Below the pieces are notes generated by a model, which did not search any database, was not told the origin of the DNA, and saw only the letters and a program-made list of their open reading frames with translations. The position numbers and the translations under genes are program-made. A DNA stretch of 64,000 bases from Liolophura sinensis (taxonomy: Eukaryota; Mollusca; Polyplacophora; Chitonida; Chitonidae), in the NCBI RefSeq assembly GCF_032854445.1, contig NC_088303.1:17241501-17305500 (forward strand), in the 5' to 3' direction. Shown here one piece after another: positions 35,413 through 47,429 of the stretch. The first letter of the stretch is position 1; each line of letters opens with the position of its first letter.

Positions 35413-35591
35413 GATAGAGGATATGTAATGAGTGACCCTCGATATCAAATTTATGAAATGAAAGGAGTAGTTTTCATTTGTTCTGGGCCTCTGGCGAGGA
35501 TATCAAATTTTTTAAACGAGAGTAGTATAAAACTACTAGTCTCATTTAATAAATTTGATATCAAGGGTCACAAATTTCATATCCTATTTAT
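35413..35591. mobile_element. MITE-4, near-palindromic, ~45-bp TIRs
   Basis: The left end runs 'gatagaggatatgtaatg' then 'agtgaccctcgatatcaaat'. The reverse complement of the right end runs 'aaataggatatgaaattt' then 'gtgacccttgatatcaaatt'. The 180-bp unit could fold into one long hairpin. A further 'gatatcaaatatata' lies just outside, near 35683. Confidence 0.82.
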
Positions 35592-35869
35592 CCCATAATT
35601 GCCTTATTGTAAATTAATAGCGGAAAAAATTATTACAATTCAAATTTTTTCGAAACTGCGCCAATGTCTAACCGCATAGTGATATCAAATATATAGTGAA
35701 GCTTCATCAGTAAGTAACAAGTACATGCCAGAGTATAATATAGTACAGACAAAATTTATTTACATAACAGCTATTTTATACCATAACCATGTCAAAAGTT
35801 GTATACCAAAAACAATATGTCATGCCTTTATTACCCGGAAAAATGAACATTTATGGGATAAAAAGAGTT

Positions 35870-36095
35870 ATTCATTTATTTACTTGATTGGCATTTTACG
35901 ATGTTCTCTAGAATATTTCACTTATAAGACGCCAACCAGCATTATGGTCAGAGGAAACCAGACAGAGCCCAGGGGAAACCCTCGACCATCCACAAGTTCC
36001 TGCAGACCTTTCCATTTAAGTCTGTAGAGGAAGCCAGCATGAGTTGGACCTCAACTCACAGCTCATTGGTGAGAGGCTCCTGCATCATTGCACCA
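35870..36095 (-). mobile_element. SINE-2 family copy, near full length
   Basis: It reads from 'tttatttacttgattggcat' through 'gaatatttcacttataagac', 'gcagacctttcc' and 'gagttggacctcaactcaca' into the tRNA-like 'gagaggctcctgcatcattg'. It includes the B-box region of the head but stops before the A box. Confidence 0.85.
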
Positions 36096-36158
36096 TAAAA
36101 TAAACAGAGATCAACATAAATATCAAATTGGTGAAAAGCTAAATGTGGTGATCTCCAG

Positions 36159-36508
36159 GCACCAGTTGTTCAGAATATTTATTTATTTATTTGACTGGTG
36201 TTTTATGCCGTACTCAAGAATATTTCACTTATACGACTGCAGCCACCATTATGGTCGGAGGAAACCCAGCAGAGCCTCAGGAAAAACCCACGACAATCCA
36301 TGGCTTGCTGGCAGACCTTCCCACGTACGGCTGGATGACACACAGCGTGCTAACCATCTCGGCGATTGTTCAGAATAAGTGTATTAAATGTTAAGCCAGG
36401 CTAAAATCTTAATACCAGTCTCGGCTAATACAATACTAATGCCACTTGTGTCCAGACAAAAGTTAATACCGAGCTTAACAGCTAAAATATTTGGAACAAC
36501 TGGGTCCA
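36159..36508. mobile_element. MITE-3-like element, copy B, split by a SINE-2
   Basis: The left end 'ggcaccagttgttcagaata' and the reverse complement of the right end 'ggacccagttgttccaaata' match strongly. The inner part has 'taataccagtctcggc' against an inverted 'gttaataccgagc'. Removing the SINE and one duplication leaves about 150 bp. The ends resemble the MITE-3 type at 31776. Confidence 0.72.
36178..36365 (-). mobile_element. SINE-2 family copy nested in a MITE, perfect 12-bp TSD
   Basis: TTGTTCAGAATA occurs at 36166-36177 and 36366-36377, directly flanking the copy and lying within the MITE end. The copy includes the 'gaatatttcacttatacgac' block and 'gctggcagaccttcccacgt'. It ends at 'gtgctaaccatctcggcg' and contains only a trace of the head. 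Confidence 0.93.
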
Positions 36509-38635
36509 GCAGACTTATAGTGTCAGCAACCCTCATGTTGGGCGAGGTATGACCCCTCGGCCAATATTACAGTTACTGAAATCGTGTATATCTGTATCCT
36601 ATCACTGAGTAACTATGTAACCAATTTAGCCTGCAAACAGTAATTAATCATCATCATCAATAATTCAGTGCAAAAGACCGCTGTATAGACGAATCGCTTG
36701 AGTGATGTGGCCGTCGTTTTAACAAGCCAACAAAGGGAGATACATTGGATACTGGCTGCAGTGTACAGGAATATACACATCTCCCAAGTGACTGATGCTG
36801 TCCAATGAAAAGTGAAGCATTTTGTCTAATGTGGGATAAATAGTGTATATGTGTATGTTATATTCTGTTTATTTATTTATTCATGTAACATGCTACAATG
36901 TCACTGGACATATCGTTCTGTGGTGTTTGAAATTAGTCAAACACTGCAGACCATGCAATCTAGTACTGCATGATGCGGATCAAAGATAATAAAAGTACAC
37001 TTGGCCTGTATATACATGTGGCCTGCTGAACATGCATAAAAACAATAAGAGTACATTCTAAAATGTCAATGAATTCAGGAATAACGGGCAGCTGAGTAAT
37101 TCTCATACTCATATGCTAAGCAGAGTGTTGCTGCAGACTGTTAACCCTAAAAAATGCTGTAGAGATGAAGAGTGCGTCCACATATGCAAGAAAAAAAAAT
37201 GAAAAGTTGTTTATAAATTGACATATTATGCATGTACACGGTGCAGATTGCAGGAAATTAAATATACTGATCAAATACTTGCTGCAGGCAAATTGATCAA
37301 GCATTGCAAGCAGGATAATTTGTCCAGGCACTAAATATGATACAAACAGGTGCCAACACCTTTTTTTTTTTTTTTTGTGCGTACTAAATTCACACAAATC
37401 CTTCACGATATAATAAACAGCACTGCATTATCCTGTGTAATGTTAAGGAAATATAACAAATAATATAAATATGGATTACAGTTATGTCACCTCAGTCCTG
37501 CTTGTGTAAAATGTCATACGTGTAAACAGCTTAGATGCTAACTAGAAAATCCAGCTCAAGTCCCTGTAATGACATCATGTTCCGAACCTTAAGGGTATAC
37601 CACCACAAGCAATTAATACTTCTGACAGCTCACAAAACCATTGTGGGGGAAAAACACAACCCAAACTGAATTATACTTCACATATATAATGTTTGTGTGA
37701 TAAAAAAAAAAAATGTGAGTAATAGTGTGGAGGAAAATGATACCCGCATGTCAAACTTGATAACCAAGTGTAAGTTTACGTTTAGCCAGGCACAAGAGTA
37801 ATACGGTGAAAATGATCACCGCTCGAGGCCTTTAATTACTCTTGGCTTTGTGTTGCAGGGCCGCATATTAACGGGAAATCTTTCATTTGGGTAATAACCA
37901 AAGGCAGAGTGAGAGATGACAGTTGAATGGATGAGTTGGTCAACCTGAGGACAATGGAGGAGTGCCTGTAGCTATTGTTGAAGACACACAAAGCCCTCTC
38001 CCTGCAGATGTGTTCACAATTGCCTCCCTGACAAATCCTCTCTCCTCCCAGAGACGATCTACGTTAAAACTCTCGCGAGACAATTGATTCCCCGTCCCCT
38101 GATACTTTAATAGCCTTTTATCAACATTTTCAAATGTCAAATTCAAACAAAAGAGAGGATATTTTGTCATAATTTTGGGCAGCTGCTTTGACACGGCTAT
38201 ACAACATAAAACAGAACGTTTTAACACCAACCTATTTCCAGGATCATTAAAATCGTTTGTTCTGTCGTTATTTGCACAACACCAGCTCTTTTGTCATTGG
38301 CTAATCTAACTTGAAGCTCTCTTCTGTAAATTTGTCCTATAATTCAATTATTACGTTTCAATTTTTCGAATCCTCTCCATTGTTGTCTCTGACTCCTGAG
38401 AAGACTATTTGGAATTCATTATCACTTCTGGAGAAGCTGAGACTGAATGAAAGCACACAGAGCAGATTGTCAGCGCTCCCTGTAATGTCAACACAAACTG
38501 GGGAAGTTAATCACAAATTTAACACCTGTGTAAACAGTTAGCTGGTGTCAGTAGTGGGTTGGAGGACACAGGAATGGAGGTGTAAGGCGGTATCACAGAA
38601 ATTACCCATCTGGGTGGGATGTACAAAAAAGGTTG
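36509..38635. other. Unique sequence, no gene seen
   Basis: Frames up to 96 residues (minus 37116-37406 and 37940-38230) lack recognised domains. The 37790-38260 part is less AT-rich and less repetitive than its surroundings, and could be a conserved non-coding element. Confidence 0.5.
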
Positions 38636-38639
38636 GCAA

Positions 38640-39030
38640 CTGGGTTGGTAGGGTGGGGGCAAGAGGTGGGTTGAAATGAGGACAGAGGGTTGGCAACCAT
38701 GGGCATTAGAAGTGGGATTGAAATGAGGACATAGGGTTGAGACTTTGGGGTCAGAGGTGAGGCACAAATGAGGACATAGGGTTGAGACTTTGGGGTCAGA
38801 GGTGAGGCACAAATGAGGACATAGGGTTGAGACTTTGGGGTCAGAGGTGAGGCACAAATGAGGACATAGGGTTGAGATTTTGGGGTCACAGGTGAGGCAC
38901 AAATGAGGACATAGGGTTGAGACTTTGGGTCAGAGGTGAGGCACAAATGAGGACATAGGGTTGAGACTTTGGGGTCAGAGGTGAGGCACAAATGAGGACA
39001 GAGGGTTTGGAGACTCAGAGCATCAGACGT
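38640..39030. repeat. 45-bp minisatellite, subfamily A
   Basis: Units read 'gaggacatagggttgagact' + 'ttggggtcagaggtgaggca' + 'caaat', 45 bp. One copy has lost a G and is 44 bp. The minus frames at 38519-38902 and 38602-38991 read the same array in two registers as 15-residue repeats. Confidence 0.95.
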
Positions 39031-39154
39031 GGGACTGAAATGAGGACAGAGCGCTTATAGACTTTGGTGTGTGAGAAGGGACTGAAATGAGAAGAGCAAG
39101 TTTGGAGACTTTGGTGTCACACGTAGGACAGTAAGGAGGACAGAGGGATTAGAA

Positions 39155-39290
39155 TGAAAGAATGAATGCTTGGGATTTGACGTGCTTAACAATTTTTCAG
39201 TCATATGACCACAAGGAGTAATTACATACGTGTACATGTATTGTGTCTTCTTGTGGCAGGGCATGTCACCAAAGTGCTTCCACCAGTCAA
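39155..39290 (-). mobile_element. SINE-1-related fragment inside the 45-bp minisatellite
   Basis: 'gaatgcttgggatttgacgt', 'aacaatttttcagtcatatg' and 'cttcttgtggcaggg' follow the minus-strand SINE-1 order. The 'tgtcttcttgt' wording is shared with the copy at 32628, which marks a subfamily. The tRNA half is missing. Confidence 0.78.
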
Positions 39291-39339
39291 GAACCAAAGA
39301 CAGTAAACATGACAGAGGTGGGGATCTAAATGAGAACAG

Positions 39340-40800
39340 AGGGCTACAGACTTGGTGTGTGAGAAGTGACTGAAATGAGAACACACGGTTGGTGAATTTG
39401 TGTGTGAGAGGTGACTGGAATGAGAACACAGGGTTGGTGAATTTGTGTGTGAAAGGTGACTGGAATGAGAACACAGGGTTGGTGAATTTGTGTGTGAGAG
39501 GTGACTGGAATGAGAACACAGGGTTGGTGAATTTGTGTGTGAGAGGTGACTGGAATGAGAACACAGGGTTGGTGAATTTGTGTGTGAGAGGTGACTGGAA
39601 TGAGAACACAGGGTTGGTGAATTTGTGTGTGAGAGGTGACTGGAATGAGAACAAAGGGTTGGTGATTCTGTGTGTGAGAAGTGACTGAAATGAGAACAGA
39701 GGGTTGGTGACTTTGTGTGTGAGGAGTGACTAATATGAGAACAGAGGGTTGGAGACTTGGTGTGTTAGAAGCGACTGCATTGAGAAAACAGGGTTGGAGA
39801 CTTGGTGTGTGAGAAGTGACTGGAATCAGAACACAGGGTTGGTGATTTTGTGTGTGAGAAGTGACTGGGATGAGAACACAGGCTTGGTGATTTTGTGTGT
39901 TAGAAGTGACTGCAATGAGAACAGAGGGTTGGAGACTTGGTGTGTGAGAAGTGATTGAAATGAGAACAGAGGGTTGGAGACTGTGTGTGTGAGAAGTGAC
40001 TGAAATGAAAACACAGGGTTGGTGATTTTGTGTGTTAGAAGTGACTGCAATGAGAACAGAGGGTTGGAGACTTGGTGTGTGAGAAGCGACTGAAATGAGA
40101 ACAGAGGGTTGGAGACTGTGTGTGTGAGAAGTGACTGAAATGAAAACACAGGGTTGGTGATTTTGTGTGTCAGAAGTGAATGAAATGAGAACAGGGAGTT
40201 TGGAGACTTTCGTGCGTGAGAAGCGACTGAAATAAGGACAAAAAATTTGGAGACTTTGTTGTTAGAGATGGGAGTCTTAATAAAGGCAGTGAGTTGGAGA
40301 CTTGGTATATGAGAAGTGACTGAAAAGGGAAAAGCGGGTCGGAGACTTGGTGTGTTAGAAGTGACTGAAATGAGGACAGAGAGTTTGGAGGCCTGGGTGT
40401 CACAGGTGGTGTAGAAATGAGGACAGAGGGTTTAGAGACTCTGGTGTCAGAGGTGGGGGTCCAAATGAGGGCAGAGGGCTGGAGATTTGGTACGTGACAA
40501 GTGAATGAAATGAGAACAGAGCGTTGGAGACTTGGTGTGTGAGAAGTGACTGAAATGAGAACAGAGGGTTTGAGACTGGCGTCAGAGGTGAGGCAGAATT
40601 TAAGACATGGGGTTTGGAGTTTTGGTGTGTCAGAGGTCAGACTGAAATGAGGACAGAGGGTTTGGGGATTTGGGTGTCAGAGGTGGGACATAAATGAGGA
40701 CAGAGAGCTTGGAAACTTGAAGCATCAAATGTGTAACAGAATCAAGGACAGAGGGTTTGGAGGCTGGGCTGTGAAAGGTGGGATTGAAATTATGATTTCA
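39340..40800. repeat. 45-bp minisatellite, subfamily B and diverged units
   Basis: Units read 'gaatttgtgtgtgagaggtg' + 'actggaatgagaacacaggg' + 'ttggt', 45 bp, near identical from 39370 to 39660 and more varied to 40800. Period 45 keeps frames open: minus 39055-39654 (199 residues) and plus 39389-39688 are both repeat-driven. About 32 units. Confidence 0.95.
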
Positions 40801-42847
40801 TTGGTGTTTTAGATTGGGTGTCAGATTGGTGTTAGATGGAAATGTGGGTACAAATGCCAACAGACAACTGGTTAAGGAGGCTGTAGCATCAGAGAAGAGA
40901 TGGATATGCCGATAATGGATGGAAAATGATTGTGTCACATGAGTGACCTATGGACAGACAGTGGACTGGCTACTGGAGACAGACTAATGACAAGTAGAAT
41001 AGAAGCCAGAATATCATAAAAGACTCACAGCATTAGAGGGTAAAACCAGAGCAGTGATGACAGTGTGATAATTGGCAAATGGTGACATGTGAAACCGCTG
41101 AAATACAGCCTCTTGTCAATTTACCCCAGGTACATGCAGAGCTTCATTCAATTGGCCGTAGCACTATGGCAATTTTAATTGCAATGTTATATCAGAATTC
41201 ACTGGTGTTGAATTACTCAAAATGTCATAGAAGCTTTTTGGGATAGTTATGTACATGCAACTGAGAGGAGAACGAAAAGTTTGAAACACAAAAGGTATCA
41301 GGTGTGTTGGAAAAGAGCACAGGAATTGAGGCCCATTAATACCAGGTGGGGCTAAGATAAGGATACAATCACACTCGATTAAATACAATACTCTGATGAT
41401 AAAACAAACTTCAAATGTTAAATCTGTGTTTTGTTTGTGTATCTTCAAATGCCTACTTTTACAGTTGATATCTTTCTTACTGAATAACAAGTTAAAGCCC
41501 TTCTTTATGAGCGTGGAAATTATGGAACTTGACACAGAACACTGGTTGAAATCTGTTGACAAGATGCCTCAGCTCTGATGGACACTATTCCTTTGAGTGC
41601 TAAGAGCAAAAGGACAGCCGAGGACAATCCAAGGACACAGTTCTGCCTGCTCGAAGCAGGCAATAAAATGTCTCTCCTTTGGCAATTACATCCAGCTTTC
41701 TCAGATTTCCCAGGAGACAGGTTTTTCTGGCCTGATGTCAGTTTACTGTCTCTTTACAGGCTAACCCAAGCCTGCCAGACAGCCAATTGTTATATCAGGT
41801 TTTTGTCCGTCCGCTAATGTCACATGACATGCTAGAAAGAGATTTGTGTGGCTTGGAATAATCAATCACTTTTAGGGTCAGGTGAATGACATTCAACTTG
41901 ACAGTAAATGTAATTAATAACATGAAGGAAAAGTAAGTTTCCATGTCTGTGAACAGTTAAGGTTTTCACAGTGCCCTCTCACCAAACTAATGCCTCCCTA
42001 GCGTAAGCATGGTTTTTCTTATCATTGAATGCTACAAAAGGCTCTTCTCATTCCCCGCTGAGCAGAGAGAAAAGTTTCAATCCAAAAGTATAATGATAAA
42101 TACACTTTAAGTTACCAAAAACAACAGTTCCTTGAAACACAGATCCAGACGGTAAAAGTACTCAAAGACTAGATTAGCATTTATGACTCTACATGTACAT
42201 CTCAATGTTATTCTACACCACGGCAGTAGGTGTTGGCACCTGTAACAATCAAAATCAAACAATGTGAAGGAGTTTGCAAAATCACAGCACGAGTAATAGA
42301 CGCTTGACCAAAATATGAAAATAATGGTATATAACTTCATTGCCTTACTTTAAGTTTTGATACTGATTAGCTTTTTTGGAGAATTTTTGGAGAATCTTTA
42401 TTTGAATTTTTGGAAAAAATTTTGCTCTGCACAGTGTAGTTAAACGGGCCAAAATAAGGGGTAAGGAGGAGGGGGGCATAGGAGGAGATTTTGTGCATGC
42501 TGGGAAATGCATTCTCAGCCAGTTTAACCTATTTCTATACATATTATAAAATTTATGTCACTAACATACATCAGAGGGAGAAAAAAATCCTTTGATTTTG
42601 TCAAATTTTTGTCCATTTGATTCTTTAGTCCTGACGGACACCGAGACCCTGAGAGATCGTTAATAAGGTTATAAAAAAAACATTTATTTCCAGAAGAAAC
42701 TAAAACAATGATGGGGATCAAAATATTCTTACACAAGTAAAACAAAAAGTGTTCATAATACTATTTTGACAGTGTCATTGGTTCACATTATTCAAACGTG
42801 AAAGATGAAACAAGATAATTAATTCCAGTCTTGAAAAAGAAAAGGAC
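40801..42847. other. Unique sequence, no gene seen
   Basis: The 132-residue minus frame 41164-41562 is the longest. It overlaps a plus frame and shows no recognisable domain. 41570-41820 has few low-complexity runs and could be a conserved non-coding element. Confidence 0.5.
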
Positions 42848-43224
42848 ATTCTCAGATCAGTTACCTGGTATATTGGAAATGGATTCTCAGATCAGTTACC
42901 TGGTATATTGGGAATGGATTCTCAGATCAGTTACCTGGTATATTGGGAATGTAAGGGGAATTCTCAGATCAGTTACCTGGTATATTGGAAATGTAAGGGA
43001 AATTCTCACATCAGTTACTTGGTATATTGGAAATGGATTCTCAGATCAGTTACCTGGTATATCGGAAATGTAAGGGAAATTCTCACATCAGTTACTTGGT
43101 ATATTGGAAATGGATTCTCAGATCAGTTACCTGGTATATCGGAAATGTAAGGGAAATTCTCACATCAGTTACGTGGTATATTGGAAATGGATTCTCAGAT
43201 CAGTTACCAAGTATATTGGAAATG
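42848..43224 (+). repeat. Left arm: 77-bp dimer array
   Basis: Ten units. After three ~35-42 bp units, a 41-bp type ending 'atcggaaatgtaaggga' alternates with a 36-bp type beginning 'aattctcacatcagtta'. Plus-strand frames at 42831-43248 are repeat by-products. Confidence 0.95.
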
Positions 43225-43712
43225 AAAGTCCAATCAGATTACCTGTAGTCAAATACAGCAAGAAGTTGTAAGTTTCTGCAATTATTGGGGAAGAAAATAC
43301 AAGGTCAGAGAGACAGGAAAAAGGTGAAAGCTCTTAATGTCAGCATACTGGTACCATATGTCTGGCTGTGTAGTCTGCTGGCCAATGAGACAGCTGACTT
43401 CCAGCTATTATTTATTTCGCTGGATTCACTGGTTTAGTCATGCACACCAATTTACACAGTGCCCCCTGTTAGAGGATGTGTGACACAACAATGGATACTG
43501 CAGCAATTCATACAAGTCATATTTATGAACCCAAATTTGGCTTAGTCAAATTGAGTTTAAAACTCAATTTTGTTTTCAGAAACTGAATATATTTTCAGTA
43601 AAAAACTCAATTTCAGCAACAGAAATATAACTACATATACTGCATTTGGGTACCAAAAATGGAATGTTCACACCCTTTTCTCTCTTTCCCTCTGACAAAG
43701 TCAATTTATTTC

Positions 43713-44104
43713 AGAGAATCCATTTCCAATATACCAAGTAACTGATCTGAGAATTTCCCTTACATTTCCGATATACCAGGTAACTGATCTGAGAATCCAT
43801 TTCCAATATACCAAGTAACTGATCTGAGAATTTCCCTTACATTTCCGATATACCAGGTAACTGATCTGAGAATCCATTTCCAATATACCAAGTAACTGAT
43901 GTGAGAATTTCCCTTACATTTCCGATATACCAGGTAACTGATCTGAGAATCCATTTCCAATATACCAAGTAACTGATGTGAGAATTTCCCTTACATTTCC
44001 GATATACCAGGTAACTGATCTGAGAATCCATTTCCAATATACCAAGTAACTGATGTGAGAATTTCCCTTACATTTCCAATATACCAGGTAACTGATCTGA
44101 GAAT
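43713..44104 (-). repeat. Right arm: 77-bp dimer array, inverted
   Basis: Five 77-bp dimers on the minus strand, the same two unit types as the left arm. The two dimers nearest the spacer use 'ctcagatcagttacttgg' instead of 'ctcacatcagttacttgg'. Confidence 0.95.
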
Positions 44105-46967
44105 CATAGCTGTTACTCTTCACGTTGTTGTTGTATGGTATGGAAAATAGGAAGTTATACATTCGTCTCGCTCTAAGAACACACGAAAAATTGTCTGTGA
44201 CTAAGGTAAAGGAGACACAGAAGCAGACTAGCCAAAGTATTTGAGAGGTCACCTTAACAACTCTGTAGATAAAAGGTAGTTCCACATATGGATGATTCTA
44301 CAGGAGAGCTAACCATTTTACTCAAAGTTAATGTAGAGCATTTTCAAATAGAGAAATAACAACAGGATAGGTTTATAAGTAATTCTTTCACTGAAAGCCA
44401 CCAGTAAATATAATGTTTATAGGTTTACTTTTAAGTGCTGTTTTATTCTTGCCCAACCTGTAAGCAAAATTTGCCACATGCCACTGCATGATGAATTTTT
44501 ATTGTAAAAAGTGTCCTTCTGCTTTTATTTCTTCTCTTCTCATAATAAGTTAACAGGTAAAACTGTGAAGCAAATATTTACAGAAACATACAGATTAAAC
44601 GATACAACATAAAATCAGCCTTGGTTTATGAAAAAAGTTTAACTCAATTCAGATTCCAATATTAGTCAGCAAAAATGTTGTCAACTCAATTTAACCCCTG
44701 CCAAAAACTTTTCGAATATCGATTTTGTAAAATTTTGACTTTTACGAACTTTTATTGAATATGAAGACCAATGTATACCAAAGTTGATGTTTGGCGAAGA
44801 TCGCATTATGTAATAACAAGGCAGAGCAGAGTTTACTAATGCACGTATGTATAAATCTATCATCATATAATCTATCATTCCTTGAAGGCCACTTAGGTAT
44901 GCATCCCACGTCAGTTTATCAGTAATTTGCCAAGTTTAGTGGAGCATTTCAGTCTTCTCCACCCATAAAACTTACCACCATCACATAAGTGAAAAATTCC
45001 ACAGAATACCATTGAACAACAATCAAATAAATAAATAAAATGTATGAGCTAGTCTACACTTCTATGTATGCCCCAGAGGTCTCCTCTCAACAGTTGGTGA
45101 TTGAATCACATTTAGAAAGGTTGCTTTTTAAAAATTTTATCAATAAGGGCACCTAATATTGTAACTCAAAAAAAAAGCCTATTACTTCTCTGTTGGGCCA
45201 ATGAAAACGAAACCCCAGGGCAGTTTACTCAATTCACTGCCTGCCACACGTCCAGGTTAAAGAAAATGAAGTTAACCACATGCTAAAGAACCAGAAAAGC
45301 TAGACACAGAACATGCAGTTTCCATGGAAACAAGGCACAGCACAAACAGTGCAGTTGTGGATGTGTATGCAGATGACTATAATTACTGCAGCAGTGCGTG
45401 TCTGCAATAATATGCAGCTCCCTGCAGCCCTGCGCCCGGATGATCAGAGGTTGATTTATTCCGCTGGTTTCAACAATACCAGCTGCAAACATGTAATAAA
45501 ATCAGGCAGATCAATAGACAAGTTGCTTTTCTGATCAGAAGGCAACTCAAAGCTGTTACAGTGTGGCAGTGTCTTTTATGATAGTATTAGGCATCTTTAT
45601 GTAATGTGTCAGACGTCTCCATATAATTTACAAGCCATCCAGGGATTCATTTAAATATATCAAAGCTGGAATCTCCACATGCTGTTCACAGACATCATAA
45701 TTACACGTATAATGTTCAACCGTACATATTCAAGGTTTGTAGAAAAGTACATATCTAAATATACTGTGTTGCTAATTCAACAGAGAATGCTTATTTTGAA
45801 ATGTACATTTTTTTGCCACACATTGAAACCAAAATTCTGTATTTAAAAACAATGATTTCACTAATCATTGTTGCTGTGGAGTTACTATCAAAGACAATGT
45901 TGTCCTTTTACAAAACTCTCTGTTGTCGTAATTTCTTTGTAAGTCTATTTCAACACAACAGCGTTTGGAACATTTGTTCCCACCATGCATCAGCCATTTT
46001 TCAAACGTCTGGTGCGTAAAAGAGAGAAAAAACAATACATGGCTGTGCAAACATGTCACATCATGTGTTAAAGATCGACAAAAAGTGTAAGGTGGCATGG
46101 AAACTAGCTTTAGGGAAGTTGCATGCTTCTGGATAATGGACTTCTGATTTCACTCAATGTCTGCCTAACCTGTAGCCAGTGGCCAAACAATCCCAAATTC
46201 AGAGGTAGAAATATTTTAGAAATGTGTGTATTTTGGTTAATTTGATGTTTAAAATATGTGATTAATTTTACTTCAATATGTATCCTTGTTATTAAATATA
46301 ATAAGTATATATGTAGTTCGACAATTTCTCGTCTTAAATGTCCGACTTATGGGATTTAAAAGGGTGCACAAATTTAAAAGCTGTTTTTGCCCCTATTATA
46401 TATTTTTAAGCAGTTTTAAATGTGCCTTTTTGCTGTTCCTCTAAAGTGTACAAAAACTTATACAAGCTAAACGTAATATTCAACACTGATTTACAAACAT
46501 AAATATTTTGACTGAATATAAAAAAAATATTTTCAAAGTTGCTTATATCTTATCTTCTTTATAACAAGTTTTCAGCCAACTAGAGTGGAACAGTATATGT
46601 GGCTTTTTCAGCATTTCTTTCCCCACTACACAATTACACTTGTAGCTTAAGGATAATACTATATGACTGGTCAACCAGCTTTTTCTCTCTCTGTCTTTCA
46701 CCATAAATGTCTCAATTCACCAGAAACTAAAAACCCTTGCCCACAGCCTTTAACATAGGTATCCACATTAACAGCCACAATCAAAGGGAGACTACTCTCC
46801 ATTCACACTGCTAGCCACTGGCATTATGTGCATACACATATATAATATCTGCAATGATATACAAATTCAGAACTAAAATATTTACATTAAAAAATCCCAC
46901 TCTGTGCAACATGGAAGACAGTGCATGTAGTATGAGTAGGCACACAGTCTTTAATAATGTAAGACTT
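44105..46967. other. AT-rich unique sequence with one old SINE-2, no gene seen
   Basis: Frames of 60-77 residues on both strands only. Confidence 0.55.
44925..45044 (+). mobile_element. Old SINE-2 family copy
   Basis: 'acataagtgaaaaattccac', 'gaataccattgaacaacaat' and the 'caaataaataaataaaatg' tail keep the plus-strand order of the family with many substitutions. Confidence 0.65.
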
Positions 46968-47182
46968 AACACAATGCGATTTTGGGCCCTCCAATCAGAG
47001 ATTTAATGAATTTATTTGAGGTGTGCACAAGTTGACATGTAAGACAGTGGTTATGTCCACATCTAGGAATTAATTGAAATAGTGAAATCACCAACCATAG
47101 GCCACTGTCCTTGCAGGTCCTCGCAGTAGAAAAGGAATAACATAAGTCCAGTATACACAATAACCATGTACTCTATCATATA
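46968..47182 (+). repeat. Dispersed repeat X, copy A
   Basis: Alignable with 54492-54700 in the same orientation: shared 'ccaatcagagattaaatgaa'-type start, 'ttgacatgtaagacag', 'tatgtccaca', and 'ccatgtactctatcata' at the end. No inverted ends or tRNA-like part seen. Confidence 0.82.
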
Positions 47183-47211
47183 TATGATTACAGGTATGTG
47201 AGTTTCGTTTT

Positions 47212-47429
47212 TACCCTAAACGACCTAAAATTTTGTCCACAAAAGTGCATTTTTAGAGGCAAACAAATGGCACAATATATTAGTTTTTCTGCTGAAATAC
47301 CATTTTACAGTAGAACATCATCCCATGTTCCAAGCAAACCTCAAAGCCCCTTCTAAAACCAAAAGAACTCTCAGATTCAGGAAAAATGAGCAAGTTAGTC
47401 ATAGACGAAGTTTATGGTCATTTAGGGTA
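47212..47429 (-). mobile_element. MITE-2 copy B
   Basis: Begins 'taccctaaacgacctaaaat' and ends 'catttagggta'. The internal 'aagaactctcag' is the reverse complement of the 'ctgagagttct' block in the 18569 copy. About 218 bp. Confidence 0.8.

Larger units (their letters stand above)
42848..44104. mobile_element. Foldback-like element: two inverted minisatellite arms and a spacer
   Basis: The left arm (42848-43224) is a direct array. The right arm (43713-44104) is the same array in reverse complement. They flank a ~490-bp single-copy spacer. Both arms begin at the outer edge with 'attctcagatcagttacc'. The arms use the same two alternating units, and individual units agree almost perfectly between arms. 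Long terminal inverted repeats built of tandem repeats are the hallmark of Foldback-type DNA transposons. The spacer has no transposase and no target-site duplication is clear, so the class is inferred. Confidence 0.7.

Noticed and set aside
39055-39654. 199-residue minus frame and overlapping plus frames
   Set aside because: Driven by the 45-bp minisatellite, with the same stretch open on both strands.
41164-41562. 132-residue minus frame in unique sequence
   Set aside because: No recognisable motif, overlaps a plus-strand frame, no splice sites or neighbours in support.
42831-44285. Several frames with repeated 'ISYLVYWKW'-like wording
   Set aside because: They read through the 77-bp dimer arrays in both arms. 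Repeat by-products.
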